A stretch of DNA of 64,000 nt from contig JAAHHJ010000004.1 in NCBI GenBank assembly GCA_010692425.1, positions 1-64,000 on the forward strand. The letters run 5' to 3'. The stretch comes from Symploca sp. SIO3C6. Its GTDB lineage: Bacteria > Cyanobacteriota > Cyanobacteriia > Cyanobacteriales > Coleofasciculaceae. The notes beneath the pieces are model-generated. The model had not been told where the DNA came from. It did no database searches and saw only the letters and a list, made by a program, of their open reading frames with translations. Shown piece after piece: positions 27,095 to 35,503 of this stretch. Each line of letters begins with the position of its first letter. Positions within the stretch are counted from its first letter, which is position 1. The position numbers and the translations under genes are program-made.

Positions 27095-27901
27095 TTACTG
27101 TTTTATCGATTGCTGCAAAAGCCACCGGGTTAAATTGGGAGCAAGGCGATAGAGATTTGTGGCAATGGCTCCAGTGGCAACGACAATTTCTGCTTGGGGA
27201 GACTTAATTAAATTCCAAATATCCTCAGCCACAGCTTCAGGTTGACTGGCTAGGGGGCTTTTAAGCATTTCCTCCATCTGCTGACGAATTCTTTGATTTG
27301 AATTATCTCCCTCCCCACGAAATACTGCCCTTTCGAGAAAATCACTATTAGTAACGCTGGGATGCACCCCACAGACATGTATTCCTTTTGGCTCTAATTC
27401 CAGGCGCAGAGTTTCTGTCAAGCCAGTGACAGCATACTTGCTAGTACAATAAGCACTCATATGTGGTAAGGGCATCTTGCCACCAAAAGAGCCAACATTA
27501 ATAATAGTTCCCTGGCGGCGCTCAAGGAAGTGAGGTAGTAGAGCGTGGATGGGATAGATATAGCCCCATAAATTAACATTGAGAATTTTCTGCCAATCTT
27601 CCAAGCTCGTCTGAGCCATCGGTGCTGTCATGCAGATGCCCGCATTATTGATCAAAACATCAACTTGAGTGTAAGTCTCAAGAGCCTTTTCTATCAGAAT
27701 GTTGACCTGTTGGATATCAGTAACATCAGTAGGAATTGCCAGTGCTTGACCACCTTGCTCTTGAATTTTACCTGCTACTGCCTCCAAGCGGTCATGTTGA
27801 CGGGCGGCGAGAACGACATTATAGCCCTTCCTTGCCAATAAATAAGCGGTGGCACGACCAATTCCTTGGGAAGCGCCAGTAATTACTGCTGTGAGAGTCA
27901 T
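27095..27901 (-). CDS. Short-chain dehydrogenase/reductase
   Basis: Classical SDR of 268 residues. Cofactor motif TGASQGIG near the N-terminus, NNAG at about 85, catalytic Ser in NVGSFGG, and YCTSK (YxxxK) at about 152-156. Arg in LAARQHDR after beta-2 favours NADPH. A C-terminal hydrophobic stretch is slight. The ATG at 27901 gives the normal SDR start (MTLTAVITGAS); the in-frame start at 27952 adds an unlikely 17 residues. The substrate is unknown. It lies 80 nt upstream of the CHAT gene on the same strand and could share its transcript. Confidence 0.9.
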   Translation of the reverse strand: MTLTAVITGASQGIGRATAYLLARKGYNVVLAARQHDRLEAVAGKIQEQGGQALAIPTDVTDIQQVNILIEKALETYTQVDVLINNAGICMTAPMAQTSLEDWQKILNVNLWGYIYPIHALLPHFLERRQGTIINVGSFGGKMPLPHMSAYCTSKYAVTGLTETLRLELEPKGIHVCGVHPSVTNSDFLERAVFRGEGDNSNQRIRQQMEEMLKSPLASQPEAVAEDIWNLIKSPQAEIVVATGAIATNLYRLAPNLTRWLLQQSIKQ

Positions 27902-27975
27902 TTTGCTAGTTTTGGGAAAATTTGCTTGAAAAAAATTTATCGAAATCAACAAATATAGGTCAAATCCCCATCCAA

Positions 27976-28078
27976 TTTATCCCCGCGTCTCCGTGTCCCT
28001 GTGTTTTCATATCCCCGCATCTCAATGTCTCCGTGTCTCTGTGTCCTCGCATCTCCATGTCCTCGCGTCCCCGCGTCT
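27976..28078. repeat. C-rich minisatellite (CCGCGTCTCCGTGTC class)
   Basis: Degenerate tandem units resembling CCCCGCGTCTCCGTGTC. The reverse complement (GGAGACACGGAGACGCGG) is the variable core of the family-B MITE-like elements at 29623 and 33558. Confidence 0.75.
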
Positions 28079-28138
28079 TTAAACTTTCTAAATTTAACGT
28101 AACAAACCTTTACAAATAGTTAAAGTTTTATTACATTA

Positions 28139-28531
28139 ATGAAAGAAGCTAACTCACACCCAGTAGTAATCATGATTACCGTTCCAGAACTTCTCAAATC
28201 TAAGTCTCGCGCCAACGACTTAAAGACACGCATCGACTGGGGCGAGCCAGCTCTTACAATCATTGATGTTCGTTCAAGAGATGCTTTTAATACTAGCCGT
28301 ATCATGGGAGCAATCTCTTTACCTATGGATGAACTAGTTGATCGAGCTTTAATTAATTTTGAATTAGTAAGGGATATTTACATCTACGGTTCCACCGATG
28401 AAGAAACAGCTACTGCTGCTAATCTTCTTAAAGAAGCTGGCTATCAAAATGTAGCGGAACTAGTTGGTGGTTTAGCAGCTTGGAAAGCAGCTGGTTTTCC
28501 AATTGAAGGAAACTCTGCTGTGATTGTTTAA
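28139..28531 (+). CDS. Rhodanese-like protein lacking the catalytic Cys
   Basis: Single rhodanese domain of 130 residues: TVPELLKSK, LTIIDVRSRDAFNTSRIMGAISLPMDEL and LVGGLAAWKAAGFPIEG are typical. The active-site loop, normally CxxGxR, reads IYGSTDEE, so the persulfide Cys is absent. The protein is therefore probably a binding or regulatory module, not a sulfurtransferase. An ATG at 28172 (MITVPELL) is an equally plausible start. Neither start has a clear ribosome site. A 13-bp terminator hairpin follows at once. Confidence 0.85.
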   Translation: MKEANSHPVVIMITVPELLKSKSRANDLKTRIDWGEPALTIIDVRSRDAFNTSRIMGAISLPMDELVDRALINFELVRDIYIYGSTDEETATAANLLKEAGYQNVAELVGGLAAWKAAGFPIEGNSAVIV

Positions 28532-28538
28532 TTAACTT

Positions 28539-28570
28539 CCAAGCAATTCCCATAACAGGGAATTGCTTGG
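28539..28570 (+). terminator. Perfect 13-bp hairpin after rhodanese gene
   Basis: CCAAGCAATTCCC, six-base loop, exact complement. The stem is very stable, but the following AGTTTATC is only a weak U tract. Confidence 0.65.
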
Positions 28571-28641
28571 AGTTTATCCTCAATAAAACTTACGCACAAT
28601 GGTCTTGAAACCTTGAATTTCCCTAGTGGTAATTTATGAAT

Positions 28642-28765
28642 TAAGTAGTCGGACATAAATAAAAGCAACTGTGTAAACAGTTATCAAATCGCCCGGAGTT
28701 ACCCTACACCCCACACCCCACACCCTGCCTCAACCAGTAACCTTTATCAATGTCGCAGGTACTTA
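28642..28765 (+). mobile_element. MITE-like element, family A, copy 1
   Basis: A 124-bp element nearly identical to 32953-33083. The ends are imperfect terminal inverted repeats: TAAGTAGTCGGACATAAATA at the left and, read in reverse, TAAGTACCTGCGACATTGAT at the right. The interior has ACACCCC tandem units of variable number. There is no coding capacity. TA at both ends may be the target dinucleotide. Confidence 0.7.
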
Positions 28766-28787
28766 CCACTACCTCCGAGATTTGTGG

Positions 28788-29339
28788 TTATTCAACACCA
28801 GTCCCTACCCTTTTAACTTCATCTTTAGCAAGATTTTGCTCAGGATTATCCAGGAATTGACTCTGCAATCCCTGTGCCAATAAAGCTCGCTTCTGGAGCC
28901 ATTGAGCAAGTAAAGCATCTATGGATACCGAACCAGCACCATTAATGGTAAAGAAAAGGAAACAGGATGCATAGATAGCCGAGAGTTCTAAATAAGGAAT
29001 GCTAAAGCCAGCCACTAAAATGTGGTGATACATGGCAACACACATCGTACCAAATAAAGCCACAGCCGCTGGTCGAGTTAATAAACCGAGGGCGACTAAA
29101 GGAGCACCAATTAATTCAGTGAAAGCGGCGATATATGTAAGAAAAATGGGAAAAGGAAGTCCGATGTATTCCACATAGGCCTGGGCAAAACTTTCAATGT
29201 TACTTAGCTTATCCAAGCCGTTGTGAACCATCACCACACCTACCACTACTCTTAGCACTGCCCAAGCAAGCTGAAACTTGGTATCTGGCTCTAGATTTGG
29301 TCTCAATATTGCTGCTGTTAGAAGAGTGATACGTCTCAT
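28788..29339 (-). CDS. DoxX family membrane protein
   Basis: Protein of 183 residues with four TM helices (about 22-45, 67-90, 95-115 and 122-145) and the DoxX signature: VVMVHNGLDKL after helix 1 and FTELIGAPLVALGLLTRPAA. DoxX proteins are integral membrane proteins, some linked to thiosulfate or redox metabolism; a specific role is not deducible. The ATG at 29339 (MRRITLL) is preferred over an in-frame TTG at 29354. It lies between family-A and family-B repeat elements. Confidence 0.85.
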   Translation of the reverse strand: MRRITLLTAAILRPNLEPDTKFQLAWAVLRVVVGVVMVHNGLDKLSNIESFAQAYVEYIGLPFPIFLTYIAAFTELIGAPLVALGLLTRPAAVALFGTMCVAMYHHILVAGFSIPYLELSAIYASCFLFFTINGAGSVSIDALLAQWLQKRALLAQGLQSQFLDNPEQNLAKDEVKRVGTGVE

Positions 29340-29622
29340 GAAAACTTGTTCCAAAAACTGTTAAAGCTATCTACAAGAATGAGAACGGATTTAGTAGTTT
29401 AACGTAGTCTCATCTTGAAGATTCTAGTAATTTGATGGCGTCATCTTCTTTTCTTCCTTAGAGTCTTACCTAGCCAAGAAGTTATCTAGGCTGAGATTAG
29501 GCTCTAGCACTAAACGCAGATGACTTTTTAAGCCTAAGCACCTAATCTGAGAAAGTTGTTAACTTACATGAATAGTGTAACTAAAGATTAAGCTGGTTGC
29601 CAGTAAGGTCATGTCCGCTGGG

Positions 29623-29737
29623 GTGAGCGAAAAAAAGGCGTGGGGAAATAAGTAAGCAGACGCGGAGACGCGGAGACGCGGAGACACGGAGACACGGAGA
29701 CACGGAGAATTCAAGTCCCACGCAAAATTTCGTTCAC
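29623..29737 (+). mobile_element. MITE-like element, family B, copy 1
   Basis: A 115-bp element sharing both ends with 33558-33647. The left end is GTGAGCGAAAAAAAGGCGTGG; the right end reads GTGAACGAAATTTTGCGTGG in reverse, giving imperfect terminal inverted repeats. The core is a run of GAGACGCG/GAGACACG 8-9-mers. There are more units here than in copy 2. Confidence 0.7.
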
Positions 29738-29892
29738 TCTGTCTGCTGAAACACCCATAGTTATAACAATTTCCTAAATGACTGCCATGCATTTATACCC
29801 CTTGTCTGGGCATCTTCGTCTCTTGGCATCATCAGTTTTGTAAAGTTATGTTAACTTAATTATTAAGAAAGTTAAACAATTCTGCATTTACT

Positions 29893-30555
29893 ATGGAACT
29901 AAATCAAATCGAAGCCTATATCGATAGTCCCAATCCTCAAGAGCGCATCAAGGCGATTACTGAATTGAGGAAATATACTCCTTCTGTCGTCGTGCCTTTA
30001 CTGAAGCGACGCATGTATGACCAAGAATTTATCATTCGCTCCTTTGTAGCCATGGGCTTGGGAAGCAAGCAAACCGACGAAGCTTTTCAGGCGTTAGTTA
30101 ACTTAATTGAATACGAAAAAGACACTAACGTGCGAGCTGAAGCAGCTAATTCCCTAGCTAAATACGGCGAGAGGGCATATCCTCATTTAATGCAATTGTT
30201 TGAACAAGACTCCAACTGGCTAGTACGATACAGCATTTTGGCTGCTTTGCCGGGAACTGATGCTCCCGAAATTGTTTTACAATTGTGTCTTTGGGGAATT
30301 GCTGGAGAAAATACTTTTATCCAGAAAGCGTCTATAGCTAACTTAGAAAAATTACAGGGAACATCCCAAGCTGAAGAGGCATTGGAGATTCTGCTGTCTC
30401 TAGCTAAGATAGAAGAGCCTGAAATTCGGGCACAAGTAGCCAGAGCCCTGGGCTATTTTGAGCAGCCAAAAGCCAAAGCGGCTTTAGTAGAAATGCAACA
30501 GGATCAAGACTACCGAGTTGTTGGTGCCACTCTCGAAAGACTATTGCAAAACTAG
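29893..30555 (+). CDS. HEAT-repeat protein (NblB/phycobilin-lyase-like)
   Basis: All-helical protein of 220 residues made of HEAT/PBS-lyase repeats: ERIKAITELRKYTPSVVVPLL, VRAEAANSLAKYGE, LVRYSILAALPG and IRAQVARALGYFEQPKA. Its length and N-terminus fit the NblB/CpcE-like cyanobacterial group, which binds bilin proteins or helps phycobilisome turnover. HEAT repeats alone cannot separate this from other scaffold roles. It is monocistronic. Confidence 0.8.
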   Translation: MELNQIEAYIDSPNPQERIKAITELRKYTPSVVVPLLKRRMYDQEFIIRSFVAMGLGSKQTDEAFQALVNLIEYEKDTNVRAEAANSLAKYGERAYPHLMQLFEQDSNWLVRYSILAALPGTDAPEIVLQLCLWGIAGENTFIQKASIANLEKLQGTSQAEEALEILLSLAKIEEPEIRAQVARALGYFEQPKAKAALVEMQQDQDYRVVGATLERLLQN

Positions 30556-30644
30556 TATAATCATCAGAAGTGATTATGGTTGAGCCTCTGTTATCAGCGA
30601 CAAGCAAAGCTGTAGCCATGCTCCCTAGGACAGCTTTGACATAT

Positions 30645-32678
30645 CTAATTAATCAGCCAAGGATCTTCCGCTAAAATTGCCGAAGTACGCCTTCCTAACT
30701 GCTGTTGTTTAATTCTCTCCAAACTGCCAATAGGAATCGAAGCAATCAGCTGACGGGTGTATTCCTTTCGAGGTTGGCGATAAATATTCTCAGCTTGGTC
30801 TATCTCTTCAATTTTACCCTGATTCATCACCAAAATGCGATCGCTCATAAACTTCACCACACTCAAATCGTGGGAAATAAAAATGTAAGTTAGACCAAAC
30901 TCACTCTGCAACTCCTTAAGCAGATTAAGTACCTGTGCCTGCACCGAAACATCCAAAGCTGAAACAGACTCATCACAAATGATTAGCTTTGGATTGAGTG
31001 CTAAGGCCCTAGCGATACAAATCCTTTGACGTTGCCCACCGGAAAACTCATGGGCATAACGGTTCATCCAGTCAGCATTTAAACCAACTCGTTCTAAAAG
31101 ATAAGCAGCGCGATCGCGTCTTTCTTGGCCCTTACTATTAACATTATGGATTAGTAGAGGTTCCATAATCGTCTCCCCAATTTTAAAGCGCGGATCCAGG
31201 GAGCTAAAAGGATTCTGGAAAACAATTTGCATCTGTCGCCGCAAGCGCCGTAGAGGCTTACCTGCGAGAGCAGTAATCTCTTTACCTTCAAAGAAAATTT
31301 GACCACTGAGTGGTTCAATTAATCGCAGTATAGTCTTAGCCAGAGTAGATTTACCACAGCCAGATTCTCCCACAACACCCAAAGTTTCCCCTGGATAAAC
31401 CTCAAAGGAGACATCATTAACTGCCATAATATAACGCTTAGTTTTACCAAATACTCCCCGCACCGGGAAACCAACCTGAAGATTGGAAACAGCCAGAAGA
31501 GGAGAAGTTTGAGCACTATGACGAAGCTCACCAGAATTAATCTTGGCAGAAGCAGACAAAGCTTGAGAATCTTGAATCCCTTGCTGAATTGGAACCAACA
31601 AATTATCCCCCTCTCCCCCTCTCCTCCTCTCCCCCTCTCTTCCCATCTCCCCCTCTTCCAACACTACCGCCTCAGGTATTCTTTCTTGAATAACCCGCTC
31701 ACCACTTTCAGAAGTTGTGATTTCCATAAAGTCTGAGATTGTCGGCAGGTATTGCAAGCGCTTTTCCAGAGTAGGGCGACAAGCCAGTAAACCCTTAGTA
31801 TAGGGATGCTGAGGATTAGAAAAAATCTGCATAACATCAGCGCTCTCAACAATTTTGCCCTGATACATCACTGCCACACGATCTGCAATTTCTGCAATCA
31901 CCCCCAAGTCATGGGTAATAAACACTATCGACATACCGCGCTTATCGCGTAATTCTCTAAGCAAATCCAGAATCGCCGCTTGCACTGTCACATCGAGAGC
32001 CGTAGTCGGCTCATCAGCAATCAAAACCTCAGGGTTGCAAGAAATTGCCATAGCAATCATAACCCGTTGCAGTTGCCCCCCAGAAAGTTCATGGGGATAG
32101 CGTTTAAGCATTGCCAGTTTTTGCTGATTAATTTGACGGTTGATAGCCCTTTCCCCAGGCAAAGCTTTATTAGGATGCTCTCGGCGGTATTCTTCAAGAT
32201 AGTCCTTTCTCAATTCTTGATCACTGGGGAGAAGCCTAACTTCTTGGAGACGAGAAACTGCTTGACGCCTTGCCTCTGCTTGGGAAACATCTTGGTGTAG
32301 CCTAATGGCTTCAGTAAGCTGAAACCCACAGGTATAAACTGGGTTTAAGGAACTCATTGGTTCCTGAAAAATCATCGAAATTTGACCGCCTCGATAGAAA
32401 CGCCTTTGTAGTGCGCTCAGCTGCAACAAATTTACCGATTCTTCCTGATGAGCCGAGCTGTGGAAATAAACCTCACCACTAGTAATTTTACCTGTACCAG
32501 GTAATAAACCCATCACCGCCAGTGAAGTTACCGATTTACCTGAGCCAGACTCACCCACAATCCCTAGTGTTTGTCCGCGATTGAGTTGAAAGTTAATGCC
32601 GTCAACAGCCAAAACCGGCTGTTCATCGGTTTGGAATTGCACTTTTAGGTGGCGGACATCAAGAACGGTTGCAGTCAT
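30645..32678 (-). CDS. Fused dipeptide/oligopeptide ABC ATPase (DppD-DppF type)
   Basis: Protein of 677 residues with two complete ABC ATPase domains. Domain 1 (about 1-320): Walker A GESGSGKS, signature LSGGQLQR, Walker B VLIADEPTTALD. Domain 2 (about 395-650): GESGCGKS, FSGGQRQR, LIICDESVSALD. Each is followed by the Opp/Dpp C-terminal segment (HPYTKGLLACRPT in domain 1). It would energise uptake of peptides, glutathione or nickel. No permease or binding-protein gene is adjacent. The linker (about 341-361, EEGEMGREGERRRGG) is encoded by the dispersed G-rich minisatellite. Confidence 0.93.
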   Translation of the reverse strand: MTATVLDVRHLKVQFQTDEQPVLAVDGINFQLNRGQTLGIVGESGSGKSVTSLAVMGLLPGTGKITSGEVYFHSSAHQEESVNLLQLSALQRRFYRGGQISMIFQEPMSSLNPVYTCGFQLTEAIRLHQDVSQAEARRQAVSRLQEVRLLPSDQELRKDYLEEYRREHPNKALPGERAINRQINQQKLAMLKRYPHELSGGQLQRVMIAMAISCNPEVLIADEPTTALDVTVQAAILDLLRELRDKRGMSIVFITHDLGVIAEIADRVAVMYQGKIVESADVMQIFSNPQHPYTKGLLACRPTLEKRLQYLPTISDFMEITTSESGERVIQERIPEAVVLEEGEMGREGERRRGGEGDNLLVPIQQGIQDSQALSASAKINSGELRHSAQTSPLLAVSNLQVGFPVRGVFGKTKRYIMAVNDVSFEVYPGETLGVVGESGCGKSTLAKTILRLIEPLSGQIFFEGKEITALAGKPLRRLRRQMQIVFQNPFSSLDPRFKIGETIMEPLLIHNVNSKGQERRDRAAYLLERVGLNADWMNRYAHEFSGGQRQRICIARALALNPKLIICDESVSALDVSVQAQVLNLLKELQSEFGLTYIFISHDLSVVKFMSDRILVMNQGKIEEIDQAENIYRQPRKEYTRQLIASIPIGSLERIKQQQLGRRTSAILAEDPWLIN
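31606..31658. repeat. Minisatellite inside the ABC ATPase gene
   Basis: CTCCCC(C/T)TCTCC units identical in class to the intergenic minisatellites, in frame between the two ATPase domains. Confidence 0.8.
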
Positions 32679-32952
32679 GGCAAATTAATCACGGAAATTA
32701 ACTCTATATTGTAACAATCTGCGTCCTTTGAGGTTCCTCTGAGAGAGGGGGAGGTGGGGAGAGAGAGTTATCTGTTAGAACACAACTTAGTATAAATCTC
32801 TATATTTTTAGGAACAGTATTTTTAAGGGGATGAAGTTATAAACGAAGATTAGTGGTTTTCACAATTATTTTTAATTCCTCTGTCTTGGACAATCATCAT
32901 GTTTGATCAAGAGCACAATCGAGCGTTCAATAAATCACTGGCTCTTAACAGC

Positions 32953-33083
32953 TAAGTAGTCGGACATAAATAAAAGCAACTGTGTAAACAATTATCAAAT
33001 CGCCCGGAGTTCCCTTACACCCTACACCCCACACCCCACACCCTGCCTCAACCAGTAACCTTTATCAATGTCGCAGGTACTTA
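32953..33083 (+). mobile_element. MITE-like element, family A, copy 2
   Basis: A 131-bp close copy of 28642-28765. It differs by a few substitutions and one extra ACACCCC-type unit. The ends are the same imperfect inverted repeats with TA at each edge. It lies about 100 bp upstream of the XRE regulator gene and could carry its promoter. Confidence 0.7.
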
Positions 33084-33181
33084 GTGTTACTACTATTGAT
33101 CGACAACCGTGATTGTTCGGATAAATTATTTCCGTAAATGCTCTGAGTACAAAGCAATCTGCCCAAGGTTATCATGAACAC

Positions 33182-33457
33182 ATGAAAGAGCGAGTGATGA
33201 GCCGTAAGATGGCTATTAAGAAACCTTTGGAAATCAAACAACCCAATGTTGGTAATTTTATTCGTGAACTTCGTAACGAATCGGGACTAACACAAGAGAA
33301 ATTTGCAGCTTTGTTGGGGGTTACTTATCCCACAATTAGTCGCTGGGAAAATGGACGTGCTAAACCTTCACCACTAGCTATGGAGAAGCTTGAGAGGCAA
33401 GTGAAGCGAATAGGACAACGTGGTCAGGATTTATTGGAGCAATATTTCAGCAACTGA
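33182..33457 (+). CDS. XRE-family helix-turn-helix regulator
   Basis: DNA-binding protein of 91 residues. The HTH (about 27-80) reads FIRELRNESGLTQEKFAALLGVTYPTISRWENGRAKPSP, a canonical Xre/Cro domain. The N-terminal 25 residues are basic; in-frame ATGs at 33197 and 33209 are alternative starts. No sensor domain and no toxin-like partner is seen next to it, so it is a stand-alone small regulator. Confidence 0.85.
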   Translation: MKERVMSRKMAIKKPLEIKQPNVGNFIRELRNESGLTQEKFAALLGVTYPTISRWENGRAKPSPLAMEKLERQVKRIGQRGQDLLEQYFSN

Positions 33458-33557
33458 GTAAAAATCACCTTGAGCATTATAGGGTTTTTTCTCTCCTGCA
33501 CAAAAGAACCCCTACTTCCCTCTTGTTTATAGTCAATAATACAGCCCTTAAAATTGG

Positions 33558-33647
33558 GTGAGTGAAAAAAGGCGTGGGGAAATAATTAAGCAGACGCCCA
33601 GACGCCCAGACGCGGAGAATTCAAATCCCACGCAAAATTTCGTTCAC
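33558..33647 (+). mobile_element. MITE-like element, family B, copy 2
   Basis: A 90-bp copy with the same ends as 29623-29737 (GTGAGTGAAAAAAGGCGTGG; right end AATTTCGTTCAC). The core has fewer units, GACGCCCA and GACGCGGA. Confidence 0.7.
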
Positions 33648-33849
33648 CTCTTAAAGTTAATTATTTTGAGGGTGAACAATGACCACTCTATCCTTATTAA
33701 GCAAGTGCAGGAGCTCAGTTAAACTTTAAACTTTGCATATTGTTACGAATAGTGGCGTCGAAAGCCAAATCTGAGGGAATATTTTAGTAACATCTATATA
33801 GATATTTTCTGCACCTCTTGAATATTATTCACAGAGGAGGTGAGTAGAA

Positions 33850-34005
33850 ATGACACCACTAAAGACAAAGTCTCACCAAAATATCAATCCTAAGAGGCTA
33901 AAACGTAGACAACAGGCTTATATTGGTAAGCCTAGGATTTCAATCCGCACCAGCAAGACTAAGCATGAACCGGAACTACTCAGCGACTGGGAAAACGCTT
34001 CTTAG
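33850..34005 (+). CDS. Small basic protein with very strong RBS
   Basis: Encodes 51 residues after a textbook AGGAGGTGA (33834-33842) eight bases before the ATG. The protein is rich in Lys/Arg (NPKRLKRRQQAYIGKPRISI) with an acidic end (ELLSDWENAS), no TM segment and no Cys. I do not recognise it. The ribosome site is the best in the window, which suggests real and efficient translation; nucleic-acid or ribosome binding would fit the charge pattern. Confidence 0.6.
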   Translation: MTPLKTKSHQNINPKRLKRRQQAYIGKPRISIRTSKTKHEPELLSDWENAS

Positions 34006-34162
34006 ATGACGTACTTTAGGGGCTCACTCTATGGTAGAGCGCCTTTTCTATAGTACCACACCCTTCTTTCTTAGAGTAGGGAAAATGCAGACGACAAGAG
34101 GATGGGAAAAAACTAGTAATTCCCATAAAATTCTGGAATATTACAGGGATTTAACCAAGAGA

Positions 34163-35503
34163 CTAACTCGATGTCGTTTGATACTTCCAACCCTTGGTTG
34201 GATCTGACCAATCACAAGCATACTGCTTAGTGTATGAGAGAAATTTATTCCAAGGAACTGGCTTAACCAAACTCCTAGTAGAATAAACTATTTTAAATAA
34301 ACCATCTGCTTGCACCTGACCAATCCGCACAAATTTTGAGAGATGATGATTAGTCTCCATTCTTACTAGGCCTCCCGGAGACTCAAAAGTTTGACCATAA
34401 ACTGCTTGGCGCACTTGTTCTAAATTCTCAGTAGTTCCTGCTGTTTCCACTGCCTGCTTCCACAGATAAATAGCAGTGTAGGCAGCTACCATCTGATCAC
34501 TAATTACTCGTTTTTCACCATACCTTCTCTTAAAAGCCTTGACAAATTTCTCATTAACTGGATTATCCAGAGTTTGGAAGTAATTACCAGTAGCATAATG
34601 ACCTTGGAGATGCTGTAATCCAATGTTGTGAACTTCTTCTTCAGTAATACTTACCGACATCACCGGATACTGATCAGCCTTTAACCCAGCATCATTTAGC
34701 TGTTGGAAAAATGCCCTATTGCTCTTACCACTGAGGGTATTAAAAATAGCACCACCAGTTGGCAGCATAGTTTGGATATTGCTAATGATCGGCGAAACCT
34801 CTTGATGGTTCAAAGGCAAATAATATTCTCCAACAGCTTTGCCCCCTTTTTCTTTTAACTGTGCCTTAATAATCGCATTAGCAGTTCTAGAAAACACGTA
34901 GTCAGAACCGACTAAAAATAGTTGCTTACCTTTGTTAGCTAGTAACCAATCAACTGCAGGCTCAATTTGCTGGTTGGGAGTAGCACCAGTATAAAAAATA
35001 TCTTGGGAACACTCCTGCCCCTCATACTGCGCTGGATACCAAAGCATGTGTTCTTTTTGTTCAAAGATTGGTTTAAGTGCCTTGCGACTAGCAGAAGTCC
35101 CGCCTCCAAAGACTACTGAAACTTGTTTGCTATCAATGAGTATTTTCGCTTTCTCTGCAAAGGTAGACCAATCAGAAGCACCATCTTCAACAATTGCTTC
35201 AATCTGTTTCCCTAAAACTCCGCCAGCAGCATTAATTTCCTCAACTGCCATGTTTTGAGCATCAACAATGCTCCCTTCGCTAATCCAAATCGTGTCACCG
35301 AGGGAATGAAGAATACCAATCTTAATCCTCTGGTTACTACCTCCAGCAGTGGAGGGGTTAAATACAGTTGGCGATTGAGAGTTATTGAGATTTTTCTGTG
35401 TAGTTTTTAGTTGATAACTAGCGCAAGCTTTGAGCAAAAGACTGATTGCCAAAGTACTACAGCTGTAGGTTAGAAATTTGCGTCGTCCACATTGTCGTGC
35501 CAT
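34163..35503 (-). CDS. UrtA-like urea/amide substrate-binding protein
   Basis: Protein of 446 residues with a twin-Arg signal (GRRKFLTYS) and lipobox (LLLKAC, Cys 27), so probably a Tat-type lipoprotein. The type 1 binding fold has UrtA hallmarks: IKIGILHSLGDTIWISEGSI, LWYPAQYEGQECSQDIFYTGATPNQQ and the IGQVQADGLFKIVYSTR end. Urea transporter genes urtBCDE are absent here. Instead a histidine kinase is transcribed divergently, so this may be a solo receptor sensing urea, amides or related ligands. Confidence 0.85.
   Translation of the reverse strand: MARQCGRRKFLTYSCSTLAISLLLKACASYQLKTTQKNLNNSQSPTVFNPSTAGGSNQRIKIGILHSLGDTIWISEGSIVDAQNMAVEEINAAGGVLGKQIEAIVEDGASDWSTFAEKAKILIDSKQVSVVFGGGTSASRKALKPIFEQKEHMLWYPAQYEGQECSQDIFYTGATPNQQIEPAVDWLLANKGKQLFLVGSDYVFSRTANAIIKAQLKEKGGKAVGEYYLPLNHQEVSPIISNIQTMLPTGGAIFNTLSGKSNRAFFQQLNDAGLKADQYPVMSVSITEEEVHNIGLQHLQGHYATGNYFQTLDNPVNEKFVKAFKRRYGEKRVISDQMVAAYTAIYLWKQAVETAGTTENLEQVRQAVYGQTFESPGGLVRMETNHHLSKFVRIGQVQADGLFKIVYSTRSLVKPVPWNKFLSYTKQYACDWSDPTKGWKYQTTSS

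Noticed and set aside
27015-27125. Longer N-terminus of the CHAT protein
   Set aside because: The extra 37 residues are translated minisatellite, overlap the SDR stop and are Pro/Ser junk; ATG at 27014 is better.
29559-29792. 77-residue minus-strand ORF through the family-B element
   Set aside because: The frame is only the repeat read in reverse (SPRLRVSVS-type peptide) with no ribosome site.
34163-35503. Part of a complete urea transporter operon
   Set aside because: No urtB, C, D or E homologue is adjacent on either side; only the binding protein is present.
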